Shown here piece after piece: positions 16,993 through 26,050 of a stretch of DNA of 64,000 nucleotides (its first letter is position 1; each line of letters starts with the position of its first letter). The notes beneath the pieces are model-generated. The model made no database searches, was not told the DNA's origin, and was given only the letters and a program-made list of their open reading frames with translations. Source of the stretch: Devosia submarina (GTDB lineage: Bacteria; Pseudomonadota; Alphaproteobacteria; Rhizobiales; Devosiaceae); the NCBI RefSeq assembly GCF_003056345.1, contig NZ_PYWB01000012.1, positions 1 through 64,000 on the forward strand, in the 5' to 3' direction. The translations under genes were made by a program, and so were the position numbers.

Positions 16993-17293
16993 CGTGCTGA
17001 GCGCCATTGCGATCCGATTAGGCTGAGACAGCAAACAGTGGGAAAGGGGACCTTGCGCCCCGATCGATGGCCTTGTCATGCCTCAAGTGTGGATGCGCAG
17101 GTATGATTGGCGAGGGGAGTCTGGTGCTCCCAAGGTTTATGTGAAGGTGCGGCAAACAAGGGCCATTTCTCGGCGCGCAGATGAAGTGCGCATGGTAATA
17201 AACACGCTCTGTTTATAGGTCTGAATTAGTCTTGACTTACGTGCCTCATGGAAGCAGGCTCCTGAAGTACAGGGCAAAGACCCTGGGAGGAGA
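16993..17293. other. intergenic region upstream of a sugar ABC operon
   Basis: No gene is visible. It contains the leader and probable promoter of the binding-protein gene at 17294, including the perfect inverted repeat at 17198-17216 listed separately and a GGGAGGAG ribosome-binding site just before 17294. Confidence 0.6.
17198..17216. promoter_or_regulatory. inverted-repeat operator candidate
   Basis: Perfect 7-bp arms ATAAACA (17198-17204) and TGTTTAT (17210-17216) flank a 5-bp centre. It is AT-rich in a GC-rich genome and lies about 80 bp upstream of the binding-protein start. The binding regulator is unknown, as no regulator gene adjoins this transporter. Confidence 0.5.
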
Positions 17294-18592
17294 ATGCTCA
17301 TGTTCGTTGAATTTGGCCGCCTTGCGCGGCAGCGGGGGCTTTTTGCCCTCAGCGCCCTGGCCTTGCTCGCCGCGAGTGTGCCGGCACACGCTCAAACCAC
17401 CATCAAATGGCTCCACCTTGAAGCCAATCCGGATCGCCTTGCCACCTGGGAGGAGGTTGCGGCTTCATATGAGGAGGCCAATCCGGGGGTCGATATCGAA
17501 TTTCAGTTTCTGGAAAACGAGGCCTTCAAGGCCAAGCTTCCCACCTTGCTGCAGTCCAATGAAGCGCCGTCCATGTTTTATACCTGGGGCGGTGGCGTGC
17601 TGAAGGCGCAGTCCCAGACGGGTGCCATTCGCGACATCACGGCTGCGCTGGATGCCGATGGCGGCGCCTGGCGCAATGCCGTCAGCCCTGCGGCTGTTGA
17701 TGGCTTGAGCTTCGATGGGAAGGTTTGGGCGGCGCCCGTACAATCGGGCCTTGTGTCCTTTTTCTACAACAAGGCGCTGTTTGAGCAGGCCGGCGTGGAC
17801 GCTGCGTCCATCCAGACCTGGGACGATTTTCTTGCGGCCGTGCAACAGCTCAAGGATGCCGGTGTAACCCCGATTGCCGGAGGCGGTGGCGATAAATGGC
17901 CGATCCACTTCTACTGGAGCTATCTTGCCATGCGCGAGGTGGGCAAGGAGGGCTTCGAAGCCGCAAAGGCGGGCGAGGGCTTCCAGGGCGAAGGCTTTGT
18001 AAGGGCCAGCCAGCACCTGGCTGATCTTGGCGCGCTTGAGCCGTTCCAGGAAGGCTATCTCGGCGCCACCTGGCCCGATACGCAGGCCGTATTCGCCGAT
18101 GGCCGGGCCGCTATGATCCTTGGCTTTGAAAACACGGCAACCGCTTCCAACCAGGCCAATTCTGCAACCGATGGCGAGGGATTGGCGCAGGATCAGATCG
18201 GGCGCTTTGCCTTTCCACTGGTGGAGGGTGGCGCGGGTGTCATCACCGATGATCTGGGTGGCCTCAATGGATGGGTTGTGACCACCAATGCACCTCCGGA
18301 AACCGAGGATTTCATCCATTATTTCTCGGTTGAAAACGCCGCCAAGCTGGCTGAACGCAACAACGTTCTGCCGACTGCCCTTGGATCGGACACCAGCGTG
18401 AAAGATCCAAGCCTTGCCGATAGTGCGGCGCAGATGGCCAAGGCCACCTGGCACCAGAACTACCTAGACCAGGATCTCGGGCCCAATGTTGGCCGCGTCG
18501 TCAACGACATGTCCGTGGAACTGGCTTCTGGTGGGGTTACACCAGAAGAAGCGCTGCAGCAGATCCAAGACGCTTTCTCCATGGAAATGTAA
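17294..18592 (+). CDS. sugar ABC transporter substrate-binding protein, family 1
   Basis: A 432-residue periplasmic protein with a long basic leader and hydrophobic core ending at AHAQ (about residue 34). Mature features are those of CUT1 binding proteins: IKWLHLEANPDRLATWEEVAASYEEANPGVDIEF at the N-terminus, WAAPVQSGLVSFFYNKALFEQAGV, and the lobe-2 AMILGFENTA segment. A second ATG two codons later is a possible start. No catabolic gene accompanies the system, so the sugar is unknown. Confidence 0.88.
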   Translation: MLMFVEFGRLARQRGLFALSALALLAASVPAHAQTTIKWLHLEANPDRLATWEEVAASYEEANPGVDIEFQFLENEAFKAKLPTLLQSNEAPSMFYTWGGGVLKAQSQTGAIRDITAALDADGGAWRNAVSPAAVDGLSFDGKVWAAPVQSGLVSFFYNKALFEQAGVDAASIQTWDDFLAAVQQLKDAGVTPIAGGGGDKWPIHFYWSYLAMREVGKEGFEAAKAGEGFQGEGFVRASQHLADLGALEPFQEGYLGATWPDTQAVFADGRAAMILGFENTATASNQANSATDGEGLAQDQIGRFAFPLVEGGAGVITDDLGGLNGWVVTTNAPPETEDFIHYFSVENAAKLAERNNVLPTALGSDTSVKDPSLADSAAQMAKATWHQNYLDQDLGPNVGRVVNDMSVELASGGVTPEEALQQIQDAFSMEM

Positions 18593-18597
18593 GCTTT

Positions 18598-18634
18598 GGA
18601 GGCGGCCTTCTCCCTGGGCCGCCTCCATTTTTCT
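18598..18634 (+). terminator. stem-loop with T-run between binding protein and permease genes
   Basis: Perfect 10-bp arms GGAGGCGGCC (18598-18607) and GGCCGCCTCC (18617-18626) are followed by ATTTTTCTT. It is 5 nt after the stop and looks like an intrinsic terminator inside an operon. Partial read-through and 3'-end protection would give excess binding protein over permeases. Confidence 0.75.
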
Positions 18635-18656
18635 TCGGCCCGAAGGAAAGTTTCCC

Positions 18657-19592
18657 ATGAGCCAGATTGCGCCTGCGCCTAGCTTGAGCGTGCCTGCATC
18701 GCCCACGCGCACCCGTGCCCGCCGTTCCGGCGCACGCGGCAAGTGGCCGGTGATCATTCTTTTCCTGCCCCCGGCGCTTGTGCTGTTCACCCTGTTCGTC
18801 ATTCTGCCGATGGGGGAGGCTGCCTGGTACTCGTTCTTCAACTGGAACGGTTATGGCCTTCCCACCCAATGGGTCGGCTGGAAGAATTACGAGCTGATCT
18901 TCAGGCAGGGAGCGTTCCGCAACGCCCTGGTCAATAATGGCCTGATCATTGTTGCCTCGATCTGCATCCAGATCCCGCTGGCGCTGTGGCTGGCCACCAT
19001 GGTCACCAAGCACATCAAGGGCGCCTTGGTCTTCCGGCTGATCTTCTTTTTACCCTACGTGCTCGCCGACGTGGCTGCCGGCATGATCTGGCGCTTCGTT
19101 TATGACGGTGAGTTCGGCCTTGTTGCCAACATCGCCAAGTTCTTCGGGCAGGCGTCGCCCTTCTGGCTCGCTGACAAGGATGTGGCGTTCTATGCGGTCC
19201 TTGCGGTGATCGTCTGGAAGTATTTCGGCTTCCACATGATGCTGTTTATTGCGGGGCTGCAGGCGATCGACAAAAGCGTGCTGGAGGCGGCCGATATCGA
19301 TGGCGCCACGGGCTGGCAGAAGTTCATGAAGGTTACCCTGCCATTGCTGGGTTCCACCGTGCGCCTGTCGGTGTTTTTTGCCGTGGTCGGATCGCTCCAG
19401 CTGTTCGACATGATCATGCCGCTCACAGGCGGCGGGCCTTCGAACTCGACCCAGACATTGGTTACCTTCCTTTACAGCTTTGGCGTGATGCGCATGCAGG
19501 TAGGCTTCGGCTCGGCGGTTGGCGTCGTGCTGTTCGTGATCTGCGTCAGCCTTGCCTTCAGCTACAAGCGGATTTTCATGCGCAATGACTGA
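18657..19592 (+). CDS. sugar ABC transporter permease, MalF/UgpA type
   Basis: A 311-residue permease with six predicted membrane helices. The cytoplasmic EAA loop reads VLEAADIDGATGWQKFMKVTLPLLG, and the family segment LTGGGPSNSTQTLVTFLY follows. I chose the ATG at 18657 because it follows the terminator-like stem-loop and GAAGGAAAG; the frame is open upstream into the binding-protein gene. It overlaps the next permease by 8 nt. Confidence 0.9.
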   Translation: MSQIAPAPSLSVPASPTRTRARRSGARGKWPVIILFLPPALVLFTLFVILPMGEAAWYSFFNWNGYGLPTQWVGWKNYELIFRQGAFRNALVNNGLIIVASICIQIPLALWLATMVTKHIKGALVFRLIFFLPYVLADVAAGMIWRFVYDGEFGLVANIAKFFGQASPFWLADKDVAFYAVLAVIVWKYFGFHMMLFIAGLQAIDKSVLEAADIDGATGWQKFMKVTLPLLGSTVRLSVFFAVVGSLQLFDMIMPLTGGGPSNSTQTLVTFLYSFGVMRMQVGFGSAVGVVLFVICVSLAFSYKRIFMRND

Positions 19593-20460
19593 CACCGCAC
19601 CCCCCATCAACGCCGCCTCGGCGCCCACAAGCGGACGCAGCCTGGGTGTTCGCACCAAAACCTATCTTTATGCCGCGCTCCTGATCGTTGCTGCCGTAGT
19701 ACTGGTGCCGCTGATCACCACGGCCCTTGGCGGCTTCAAGACACTAGGCGATCTGCGCGGCAACGCCTTTGGCCTGCCGCAAACCTGGATGGTCTCCAAC
19801 TACACCGATATCCTGGTCAGCCAACGCTATTGGCTGCAGATGGGCAATTCGCTCCTGATCGCCGGGCTGACCGTGTTTTTGGTGCTCACCCTGGCGGCGA
19901 TGGCAGCCTTTGTTTTTGCCCATGTCCGGTTTTTCGGCTCCGAGCACCTGCTCAACTATTTCCTGATCGGGCTGATGTTCCCGGCAGCCACCGCCATCTT
20001 GCCGCTGTTTATCCGCATCCGCGATCTGGGCCTGCTCGATACCTATTGGGGCGTTGTGCTGCCGCAGACAGCGTTCGGGCTGGGCATGAGTATCCTGCTG
20101 TTTCGTAACTATTTCCGCGGCATGCCTTCAGAGCTGTTTGATGCAGCCTTTGTGGATGGCGCAGGCTATTTCCGCTTCTTCTGGCACATCACCTTGCCGC
20201 TCAGCCGTCCTATCATCGCAACGGTGGGGATCATCTCCTTTGTGGGCAGCTGGAATAGCTACATCCTGCCCCTGATCATGCTCAACTCGGAATCCAAATA
20301 TCCATGGCCGCTGGGCATCATGGTGTATCGGGGCGAGTTCAGCACCGACTGGCAATTGATCCTGGCCTTTATCACCCTGACCATCACGCCCACCATCGTG
20401 GTGTTCTTTGCCGCACAGAAACACATTATTGCCGGCCTGACCGCCGGTGCCGTCAAATAG
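19585..20460 (+). CDS. sugar ABC transporter permease, MalG/UgpE type
   Basis: A 291-residue permease with six membrane helices and EAA loop ELFDAAFVDGAGYFRFFWHITLPLSRP. The C-terminus HIIAGLTAGAVK is the typical MalG-group ending. The ATG at 19585 overlaps the previous stop by 8 nt. It partners the 18657 permease in the CUT1 pore. Confidence 0.9.
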   Translation: MTDTAPPINAASAPTSGRSLGVRTKTYLYAALLIVAAVVLVPLITTALGGFKTLGDLRGNAFGLPQTWMVSNYTDILVSQRYWLQMGNSLLIAGLTVFLVLTLAAMAAFVFAHVRFFGSEHLLNYFLIGLMFPAATAILPLFIRIRDLGLLDTYWGVVLPQTAFGLGMSILLFRNYFRGMPSELFDAAFVDGAGYFRFFWHITLPLSRPIIATVGIISFVGSWNSYILPLIMLNSESKYPWPLGIMVYRGEFSTDWQLILAFITLTITPTIVVFFAAQKHIIAGLTAGAVK

Positions 20461-20472
20461 TCGGAGTTGGCC

Positions 20473-21540
20473 ATGGCCGGTCTTGAGCTACGCAACATCT
20501 CCAAAAGCTATGGGTCCGTGTCCGTGATCGAGGGGATCAACCTCGAGGTCACCGATGGTGAGTTCGTGGCGCTGGTGGGCCCCTCTGGATGTGGGAAATC
20601 CACCATTCTGCGCATGATCGCCGGGCTGGAGGATATCACGGACGGAGATATCTCCATTGGGGGCGAGATCGTCAACGATCTCACGCCCAAGGAGCGCAAC
20701 ATCGCCATGGTGTTCCAGAGCTATGCGCTCTACCCGCACATGAATGTTTATCGCAACATGGCTTTCAACCTGGAACTGGCCGGCAAGCCCAAGGCGGAAA
20801 TCGACCAGCGTGTTCGCGCGGCTGCGACCATGCTGGAGCTGGAGCCCTTGCTCGACCGCAAGCCCAGTCAGCTCTCGGGGGGACAACGCCAGCGCGTTGC
20901 CATGGGTCGTGCTGTTGTGCGCGATCCATCCGTGTTTTTGTTCGACGAGCCATTGTCGAACCTTGATGCAAAGCTGCGCGTGCAGATGCGCTCCGAGATC
21001 AAGCAATTGCACAAAAAGGTCGGGGTGACCTCCGTCTACGTGACCCATGACCAGGTCGAGGCCATGACATTGGCGGACCGGGTTGTGGTCCTCAACAAGG
21101 GCATCATCCAGCAAGCCGGCTCGCCAATGGAGCTTTATCGCCAGCCGGCCAATACCTTCGTGGCTGGCTTTATCGGCTCGCCAGCGATGAACTTCTTTGA
21201 AGCAACCATTGCGGGCAATTCTGCACGAACGGCCTCGGGCGCAACGTTCGAGTTCCGGCCTGCTGCGCAGGTGCAAGAGGGGCGCCCCGTAATCGTGGGC
21301 GTCCGTCCCGAGCATTTCCAGCGCAGCGGGGAAGGTCCGGGGCTGACGGGAGCGGTTAGCATCGTCGAGCCGACGGGCGGGCAAACCTTTATCACTGTGG
21401 ACCTTGCGGGCCAGCCAACAATTGTGACGGTCAGTGGGGACGATCTGGTGGAGGTGGAATCCAGCCTCACGCTCTATACATCTCCCCAGCAGGTCTATGT
21501 CTTTGACGCGGAAACGGGCGTACGGCTGAGCGACAATTAA
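20473..21540 (+). CDS. sugar ABC transporter ATP-binding protein, UgpC/MalK type
   Basis: A 355-residue ATPase with Walker A GPSGCGKS (36-43), signature LSGGQ (134-138), Walker B VFLFDEP (154-160) and [17 protein letters not shown]-terminal TOBE/regulatory domain contains VGVRPEHF. I chose the ATG at 20473, spaced 6 nt after GGAG, over a TTG two codons upstream. It completes a four-gene CUT1 importer. It is convergent with the alcohol dehydrogenase gene, with 27 bp between them. Confidence 0.9.
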   Translation: MAGLELRNISKSYGSVSVIEGINLEVTDGEFVALVGPSGCGKSTILRMIAGLEDITDGDISIGGEIVNDLTPKERNIAMVFQSYALYPHMNVYRNMAFNLELAGKPKAEIDQRVRAAATMLELEPLLDRKPSQLSGGQRQRVAMGRAVVRDPSVFLFDEPLSNLDAKLRVQMRSEIKQLHKKVGVTSVYVTHDQVEAMTLADRVVVLNKGIIQQAGSPMELYRQPANTFVAGFIGSPAMNFFEATIAGNSARTASGATFEFRPAAQVQEGRPVIVGVRPEHFQRSGEGPGLTGAVSIVEPTGGQTFITVDLAGQPTIVTVSGDDLVEVESSLTLYTSPQQVYVFDAETGVRLSDN

Positions 21541-21567
21541 GGGCAATTGCTGCCCAGCTGGCTGCTT

Positions 21568-22698
21568 CTAGAGGCTTTCGTTCAAGAGCCGAACGAAGTC
21601 CTGTGCTGTGACGGGACGAGGGTTGGACGCGGTCGAGTGATCCTTGACCGCATATTCAGCGATCTGTTGAAAGTGCTCGGCGGATACACCCATTTGGCTC
21701 AGCGTTGCCGGCAGACCGAGCCGCCGGGACAGCGCTGCGATATGTTCGGCAAGATCGGCGTGCTCCGAAAGGCCTAGAACAGCTTTGATGCGTGCATATT
21801 TTTCCCCGTTGCCCTCTGCGTTGTAGCGCAGCACCGCCGGCAACAGCACGGCATTAAGCGTGCCATGGTGGAGCCTGAGCGATTTCAGCCCGCCCAGCGG
21901 GTGGGAGAGCGAATGGACCGCACCCAACCCTTTCTGGAAGGTCAGGCCGCCCTGCAGGGCCGCCATCATCATTTCATGTCGCGCAACTGGGTCGGAGCCA
22001 TTGCCCGTAGCCGTCTCGATCCATCTTGCCGCGCGCGCCAGCCCGTCGAGGGCAATTGCATCGGCCACCGGATTGAACCGGGGGCTGAGAAAGGTCTCGA
22101 TGCAATGGGTAATGGCATCCATGCCGGTTGCCGCCGTGAGGTAGGGCGGCAAGCCAAGGGTGAGCTCGGGATCACACAAGGCAAGGTTCGGGATCATGTA
22201 GGAAGAAATAAAGCCCAGCTTGCGGCCATCCTCAAGCGTCACCAAGGCCGCCCGCCCCACCTCGCTGCCGGTGCCGGCCGTGGTTGGTATGGCAACAACG
22301 GGGGGCTTGTTGCCGGTGATCCGGTCCATGCCACCCAGAATGGCCGCATATTGATCCAGCGGCCCAGGGTGGGTCGCCAGCAGCGACACGGCCTTGCCCA
22401 GATCAATAGGCGAGCCGCCGCCGAGAGCCACGATGCTGTCGCAATTGGCGCTTTTGAAAAGCGCGACTGCTTCATCGGCGGCAGCTTCCGTGGGATTTTC
22501 GGGCGTGTTGTCGAAAATGGTGGTGTCTTGCGGAAGGCCGGACTTGGCCAGAACATTGGCGAGCAGACCGGCGGCAACGATCCCCTTGTCGGTTACGATC
22601 AGGGGCCGCGACACACCAAGAAGCTTAAGTTCATCGGCGAGCAGGGAGATGGCGCCCGCGTCGAATTGAATGCGGGTAAGATAATTCATCAGCGCCAT
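21568..22698 (-). CDS. iron-containing alcohol dehydrogenase
   Basis: A 376-residue group III dehydrogenase. It has the NAD-binding GGGSPID motif (about 95-101), AIPTTAGTGSEV, and metal-binding residues in TGMDAITHCIE and GAVHSLSHPLGG plus HHGTLNA. Such enzymes interconvert short aldehydes and alcohols. It lies 54 bp downstream of the molybdopterin oxidoreductase on the same strand and was probably co-transcribed. A decayed aldehyde dehydrogenase lies further upstream. Together they suggest a former aldehyde or C1/C4 oxidation unit. The substrate cannot be fixed. Confidence 0.88.
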   Translation of the reverse strand: MALMNYLTRIQFDAGAISLLADELKLLGVSRPLIVTDKGIVAAGLLANVLAKSGLPQDTTIFDNTPENPTEAAADEAVALFKSANCDSIVALGGGSPIDLGKAVSLLATHPGPLDQYAAILGGMDRITGNKPPVVAIPTTAGTGSEVGRAALVTLEDGRKLGFISSYMIPNLALCDPELTLGLPPYLTAATGMDAITHCIETFLSPRFNPVADAIALDGLARAARWIETATGNGSDPVARHEMMMAALQGGLTFQKGLGAVHSLSHPLGGLKSLRLHHGTLNAVLLPAVLRYNAEGNGEKYARIKAVLGLSEHADLAEHIAALSRRLGLPATLSQMGVSAEHFQQIAEYAVKDHSTASNPRPVTAQDFVRLLNESL

Positions 22699-22752
22699 TT
22701 GGTTGCTCCTGCGTCTTGCCCGATGAATAGGGCCGATCTGCCTGCTTTGTGA

Positions 22753-24933
22753 TCAGGCACTTGGTTGTTCAACCCAGATGGGCACGGATTTAAAGGCTGG
22801 GGTCTTGCTGCGCGGATCGACGGCCGTGCCCACGAGCACATTTGCTTCGGGGTAATAGGCCATTGCACTGCCGCGAGGCAGATCGAACGGCGTGGCGACC
22901 GCCTGCATGCGGCCAGCATCGGAGGCCAGCGTCACCGATTGACCTTCGCTGATGCCCAGGGCAGCCATGTCTTGCTGGTTCAGGAACACTGCGTTGCGCC
23001 CAGCGCCGCCGCGATAGCTGTCCTTCTCCTCATAGATGATGGTGTTGAACTGCCCTTCGGAGCGCACAGTGGCAAGGCTGAGTTGCTGCCTTTTCGGCTC
23101 GGGCAGGGGTGTCACAACAAAATGCGCGCGCCCGTCCGGCGTGCCAAACTGGGGCGTATGCATCACCCGGTGCTTGATATGGAATTCCTGCTTGGCCACG
23201 CCGATGTCAGCCAATTGCTCCATTCCAGGTACAATGGCAGCAATAGCGTCCCGCACTTTTGCGTGGGCGCTGAAGCTCTTGAACTGGATAGGCGACGATG
23301 GCAGCAGGCCCTGGCCGATTTCTCCCAGGATCCAGCTTTCAGGGCGCACATTGTCCAGCCGCTTGATCCCTCCATCGCTGAGCCGGACATAGTTGAACAT
23401 CGATTCTTGGGTGGTGGGCTCCCATTCCTCGTCACGCGCAGTTACAGGCAGGATCAGCACTTCGCCATCGCCCAGACCATGCACATGGCCCATGTTGAGC
23501 GTGGTGGTCAAAAACAGCTTAAACCCGATCGCTTCCATGGCGCGGGTGGCAAAGGCTGTATCGGGCGTTGCGCCCCAGAGATTGCCGCCCATGATAACGG
23601 CGCTGTCGATCTTTCCAGCTTCAGCTGCCTCAAGGCAAGCCATGGTGTCGAAGCCCCGCTCGCGGGGGAACGATATGCCAAACGCCCTTTCCATCTTGTC
23701 GAGCACATCCTTGGCAAGCACCGGCTTGACGCCGATCGTGCCTATGCCCTGGACATTGGAATGGCCGCGCAAGGGCAGTAGGCCGGCAAATCGCTTCCCT
23801 ACCATTCCGCGCAGTATAGCGAGATTGGCGATCGCTTCGACATTGGCCACACCATGAATGTGGTGCGTCATGCCCATGCCCCAGGCGAACACGGCGTTGT
23901 TTGATCGTCCGTACTGGCGGGCAATATGTTCGATGTCCGGGCGAGAAACGCCGCAAGCTTCCACAATATCATCCCAGCCGAGCTGTCCGAGATCGGAAGC
24001 AAAGCTCTCGTATCCCCAAGCATGCGATGCGATGAAGGCGCGATCTTCCAGCCCCAGTTCAAGCACGGCCTTGGCAATGCCCTTCAACAGCGCGATGTCC
24101 GAGCCGATGCGTGGCTGCACGTAATCGGATGCGATCTCGCTGCCGCCCTTGAGCATGGAACTGGGGGATTTCGGCACGGCGAACTTCACCAGCCCCGGCT
24201 CCTTGGCGGGGTTGATGACGATCACCTGTCCGCCCCGTCCGCGGCAGTTCTTCAGCATGTGGATGAAGCGCGGGTGGTTGGACGAGGGATTGGCGCCAAT
24301 CACGAAGATGAGGTCGGCGCCTGTCAGATCTTCCAGTTCGACCGTGGCCGTACCCTTGCCGATTGTTGTTGCAAGACCTTCGCTGGTGGCCTGGTGGCAA
24401 TAATAGGAGCAATTGTTGACGTTGTTGGTGCCGTAGGCACGCGCGAGCAGCTGGAAGATGAAGCCCGCCTCGTTGGACGAGCGTCCAGAGGAATAAAAAA
24501 AGCTTCGCTGGGGATCGTTTTCACCGAGCCGCTTCACCGCCTGGGCGATGGCGAAGGTCCAATTAACCGGGCGGAAGCGATGGTCGCCGGCGGCCTTGAA
24601 AATGGGCGTGCCGAGCCGCCCAAGATGCTCCATTTCCCGGCCGGTCAGTTCCGCGAGTTCCTCTATTGGGTGATCGAAAATGGCATGGGGTATGGCGGGT
24701 TGGATGTCGGTGGATTGAGCTTGCACGCTCTTGTTGCAGACCGAAGGGAATTCATCGAGCTCGTTGGTCATTCCGCCGCGCTGGCCGCCCATGCCATAGG
24801 CACAGGCCTTGCAGGCATTCCTGGCCGTGAGCGCCTTGCCGGCCTTGGCAGGCCCCATGCGGGCGATTGTTGCCAAGGTGTAGAGCACCTTTTTGGGGCC
24901 GCCACCAACGATGTTTGCCTTGGTGTTTGTCAC
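22753..24933 (-). CDS. FdhF/YdeP family molybdopterin oxidoreductase
   Basis: A 726-residue protein of the formate-dehydrogenase-like YdeP branch. N-terminal cysteines in RNACKACAYGMGG and PSVCNKS could hold an iron-sulfur cluster. The pterin domains show FFYSSGRSSNEAGF, NNVNNCSYYCHQATS with the likely Mo-ligand Cys, and VIGANPSSNHPRF. The C-terminal domain has NTIIYEEKDSYRGGAGRNAVFLN. No FdhD, electron-transfer subunit or Tat leader is present, so it would be cytoplasmic. E. coli YdeP is linked to acid resistance and its reaction is not established, so no substrate is assigned. Confidence 0.85.
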   Translation of the reverse strand: MTNTKANIVGGGPKKVLYTLATIARMGPAKAGKALTARNACKACAYGMGGQRGGMTNELDEFPSVCNKSVQAQSTDIQPAIPHAIFDHPIEELAELTGREMEHLGRLGTPIFKAAGDHRFRPVNWTFAIAQAVKRLGENDPQRSFFYSSGRSSNEAGFIFQLLARAYGTNNVNNCSYYCHQATSEGLATTIGKGTATVELEDLTGADLIFVIGANPSSNHPRFIHMLKNCRGRGGQVIVINPAKEPGLVKFAVPKSPSSMLKGGSEIASDYVQPRIGSDIALLKGIAKAVLELGLEDRAFIASHAWGYESFASDLGQLGWDDIVEACGVSRPDIEHIARQYGRSNNAVFAWGMGMTHHIHGVANVEAIANLAILRGMVGKRFAGLLPLRGHSNVQGIGTIGVKPVLAKDVLDKMERAFGISFPRERGFDTMACLEAAEAGKIDSAVIMGGNLWGATPDTAFATRAMEAIGFKLFLTTTLNMGHVHGLGDGEVLILPVTARDEEWEPTTQESMFNYVRLSDGGIKRLDNVRPESWILGEIGQGLLPSSPIQFKSFSAHAKVRDAIAAIVPGMEQLADIGVAKQEFHIKHRVMHTPQFGTPDGRAHFVVTPLPEPKRQQLSLATVRSEGQFNTIIYEEKDSYRGGAGRNAVFLNQQDMAALGISEGQSVTLASDAGRMQAVATPFDLPRGSAMAYYPEANVLVGTAVDPRSKTPAFKSVPIWVEQPSA

Positions 24934-25249
24934 GCGTCACCCGTAGTCATGTTTGTTTCTTCCGAGCACCTGGCTGAGCCAGAGCAGTTCCGGCCAAGCA
25001 TTAGCACGGCGTGGTTGAAGCTCATCGCCTTTAGGACACAATAGCAAAAGCTGGCGTCAGGAACAGATGGTGAGGAGTGCCTTTCCGGCCTGCGTGCCTG
25101 GGTCGCCCAAATCAAGCGCGACGCTCATGTGATTGCCGCCACTGACTGAGGTGAGCTGCGTTTTGGTCATTTGGGCAAGCTGCTGCGCCTGGGTCTGAAA
25201 CGGCTCTGTGGTGGCTGCACTGCGCTCTGCACGTGTCTGCGTGTGCGGA
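24934..25249. other. degenerate intergenic sequence
   Basis: No intact gene. On the minus strand one frame reads TTEPFQTQAQQLAQMTKTQ, then GGNHMSVALDLGDPGTQAG, to a stop near 25060. It looks protein-like but is too short to name. It may be the tail of the decayed gene upstream of it. Confidence 0.35.
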
Positions 25250-25744
25250 ACAGATCATCCATCAGAACGCGGTCGCAATATATTTGGGCTCCATATCGAC
25301 GAGGATGCGATTGCTGCCTGAGGGCGCAACGCGATATTACCCACTGATGCGCACGGCTTCCTCAGCATACCAGCGGAAGAATTCGGCGGCATATGTAACC
25401 TCGCCGCGTGCATCGCTCAGTGCCTTGCCGTTCTCGAGCGAGATCAAAATTGCCAGCTCCTCGATGCGCTCGAGCATGAGCTTGTGGCAGCGAAGAAGGA
25501 TCTCGGCCCGTTGCCGGGGCGGGGTTTTGCGCCAACCCGGCGCTGCGGCCGCAGCGGCGTCGACTGCCAGCCTCGCCTGGGCTTCGCCTGCGTCAGGAAC
25601 TTCGGCAAGGACCTCTTAGGTGGAGGGATCAATCACCGGAATGCCTGAGCCACCCACCCATTGCCCGCCAATATAAAGGCCCTGGGCGTGGCGGGAGCAG
25701 TCGAGGAATTTGGCGGTCGGCGGCAAGACGGAAGCGAGGGTCAT
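25250..25744 (-). pseudogene. aldehyde dehydrogenase, N-terminal remnant with stop codons
   Basis: From an ATG at 25744 the minus strand reads the start of an NAD(P)-dependent aldehyde dehydrogenase: GLYIGGQWVGGSGIPVIDPST, a TAA, then EVLAEVPDAGEAQARLAVDAA. It continues through the family's WRKTPPRQRAEILLRCHKL and ENGKALSDARGEVTYAAEFFRWYAEEAVRISG. After a second in-frame TAA it reads YRVAPSGSNRILVDMEP. Homology then stops, before the nucleotide-binding core and the catalytic Cys. About a quarter of a normal 480-residue enzyme remains. Two stops plus truncation make it a clear pseudogene. Confidence 0.8.
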
Positions 25745-26050
25745 GGCCGTTTCTTTCGAGATCAGGATGCGAGCTGGAGGTCGGCGGTCAGCGCCTGTTC
25801 GCCCGTCCAGCCCAGCTTGGCTTCTTCCAGGCGGAACAGCTTGAGCGTGACTGGAATGCCGATTCGTTCAAACAACGACCTGACCGGCTCAATTGCTGTA
25901 TCGGCCTAAGGGCCATCAGCATGGCCGGCTTAAGGGTCGGCCATACCTCCAAAAAGACATTGCCATTGAACAGCTTGGTTGCGGCAGCACGGGCAGTCGT
26001 TTTCAATGCTGCTGCCGAGGCACTGACCCGGGGCAGCTAAAGGATTTTCC
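25745..26050. other. no intact gene; possible minus-strand protein remnant
   Basis: On the minus strand, one frame reads FNGNVFLEVWPTLKPAMLMA and a neighbouring frame reads DTAIEPVRSLFERIGIPVTL then KLFRLEEAKLGWTGEQALTA, ending just upstream of the aldehyde dehydrogenase remnant. This looks like a frameshifted C-terminal fragment of a gene I cannot name. The last 10 bases before 26051 carry AAAGGA, the ribosome-binding site of the serine hydrolase. Confidence 0.35.

Noticed and set aside
14560-17079. Long minus-strand open frames opposite tex (for example 14560-15327 and 15973-17079)
   Set aside because: They are antisense to a fully conserved Tex protein and their translations show no family motifs, as is common in high-GC DNA.
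20488-21546. 352-codon minus-strand frame opposite the UgpC-type ATPase
   Set aside because: It is a shadow of a conserved ATPase gene; the translation is rich in His/Arg and has no known motif. The same holds for 29008-30105, 30396-31469 and 39212-40534.
22765-24950. Long plus-strand frames opposite the YdeP-type gene
   Set aside because: The minus-strand protein has clear molybdopterin motifs throughout, so the opposing frames are composition artefacts.
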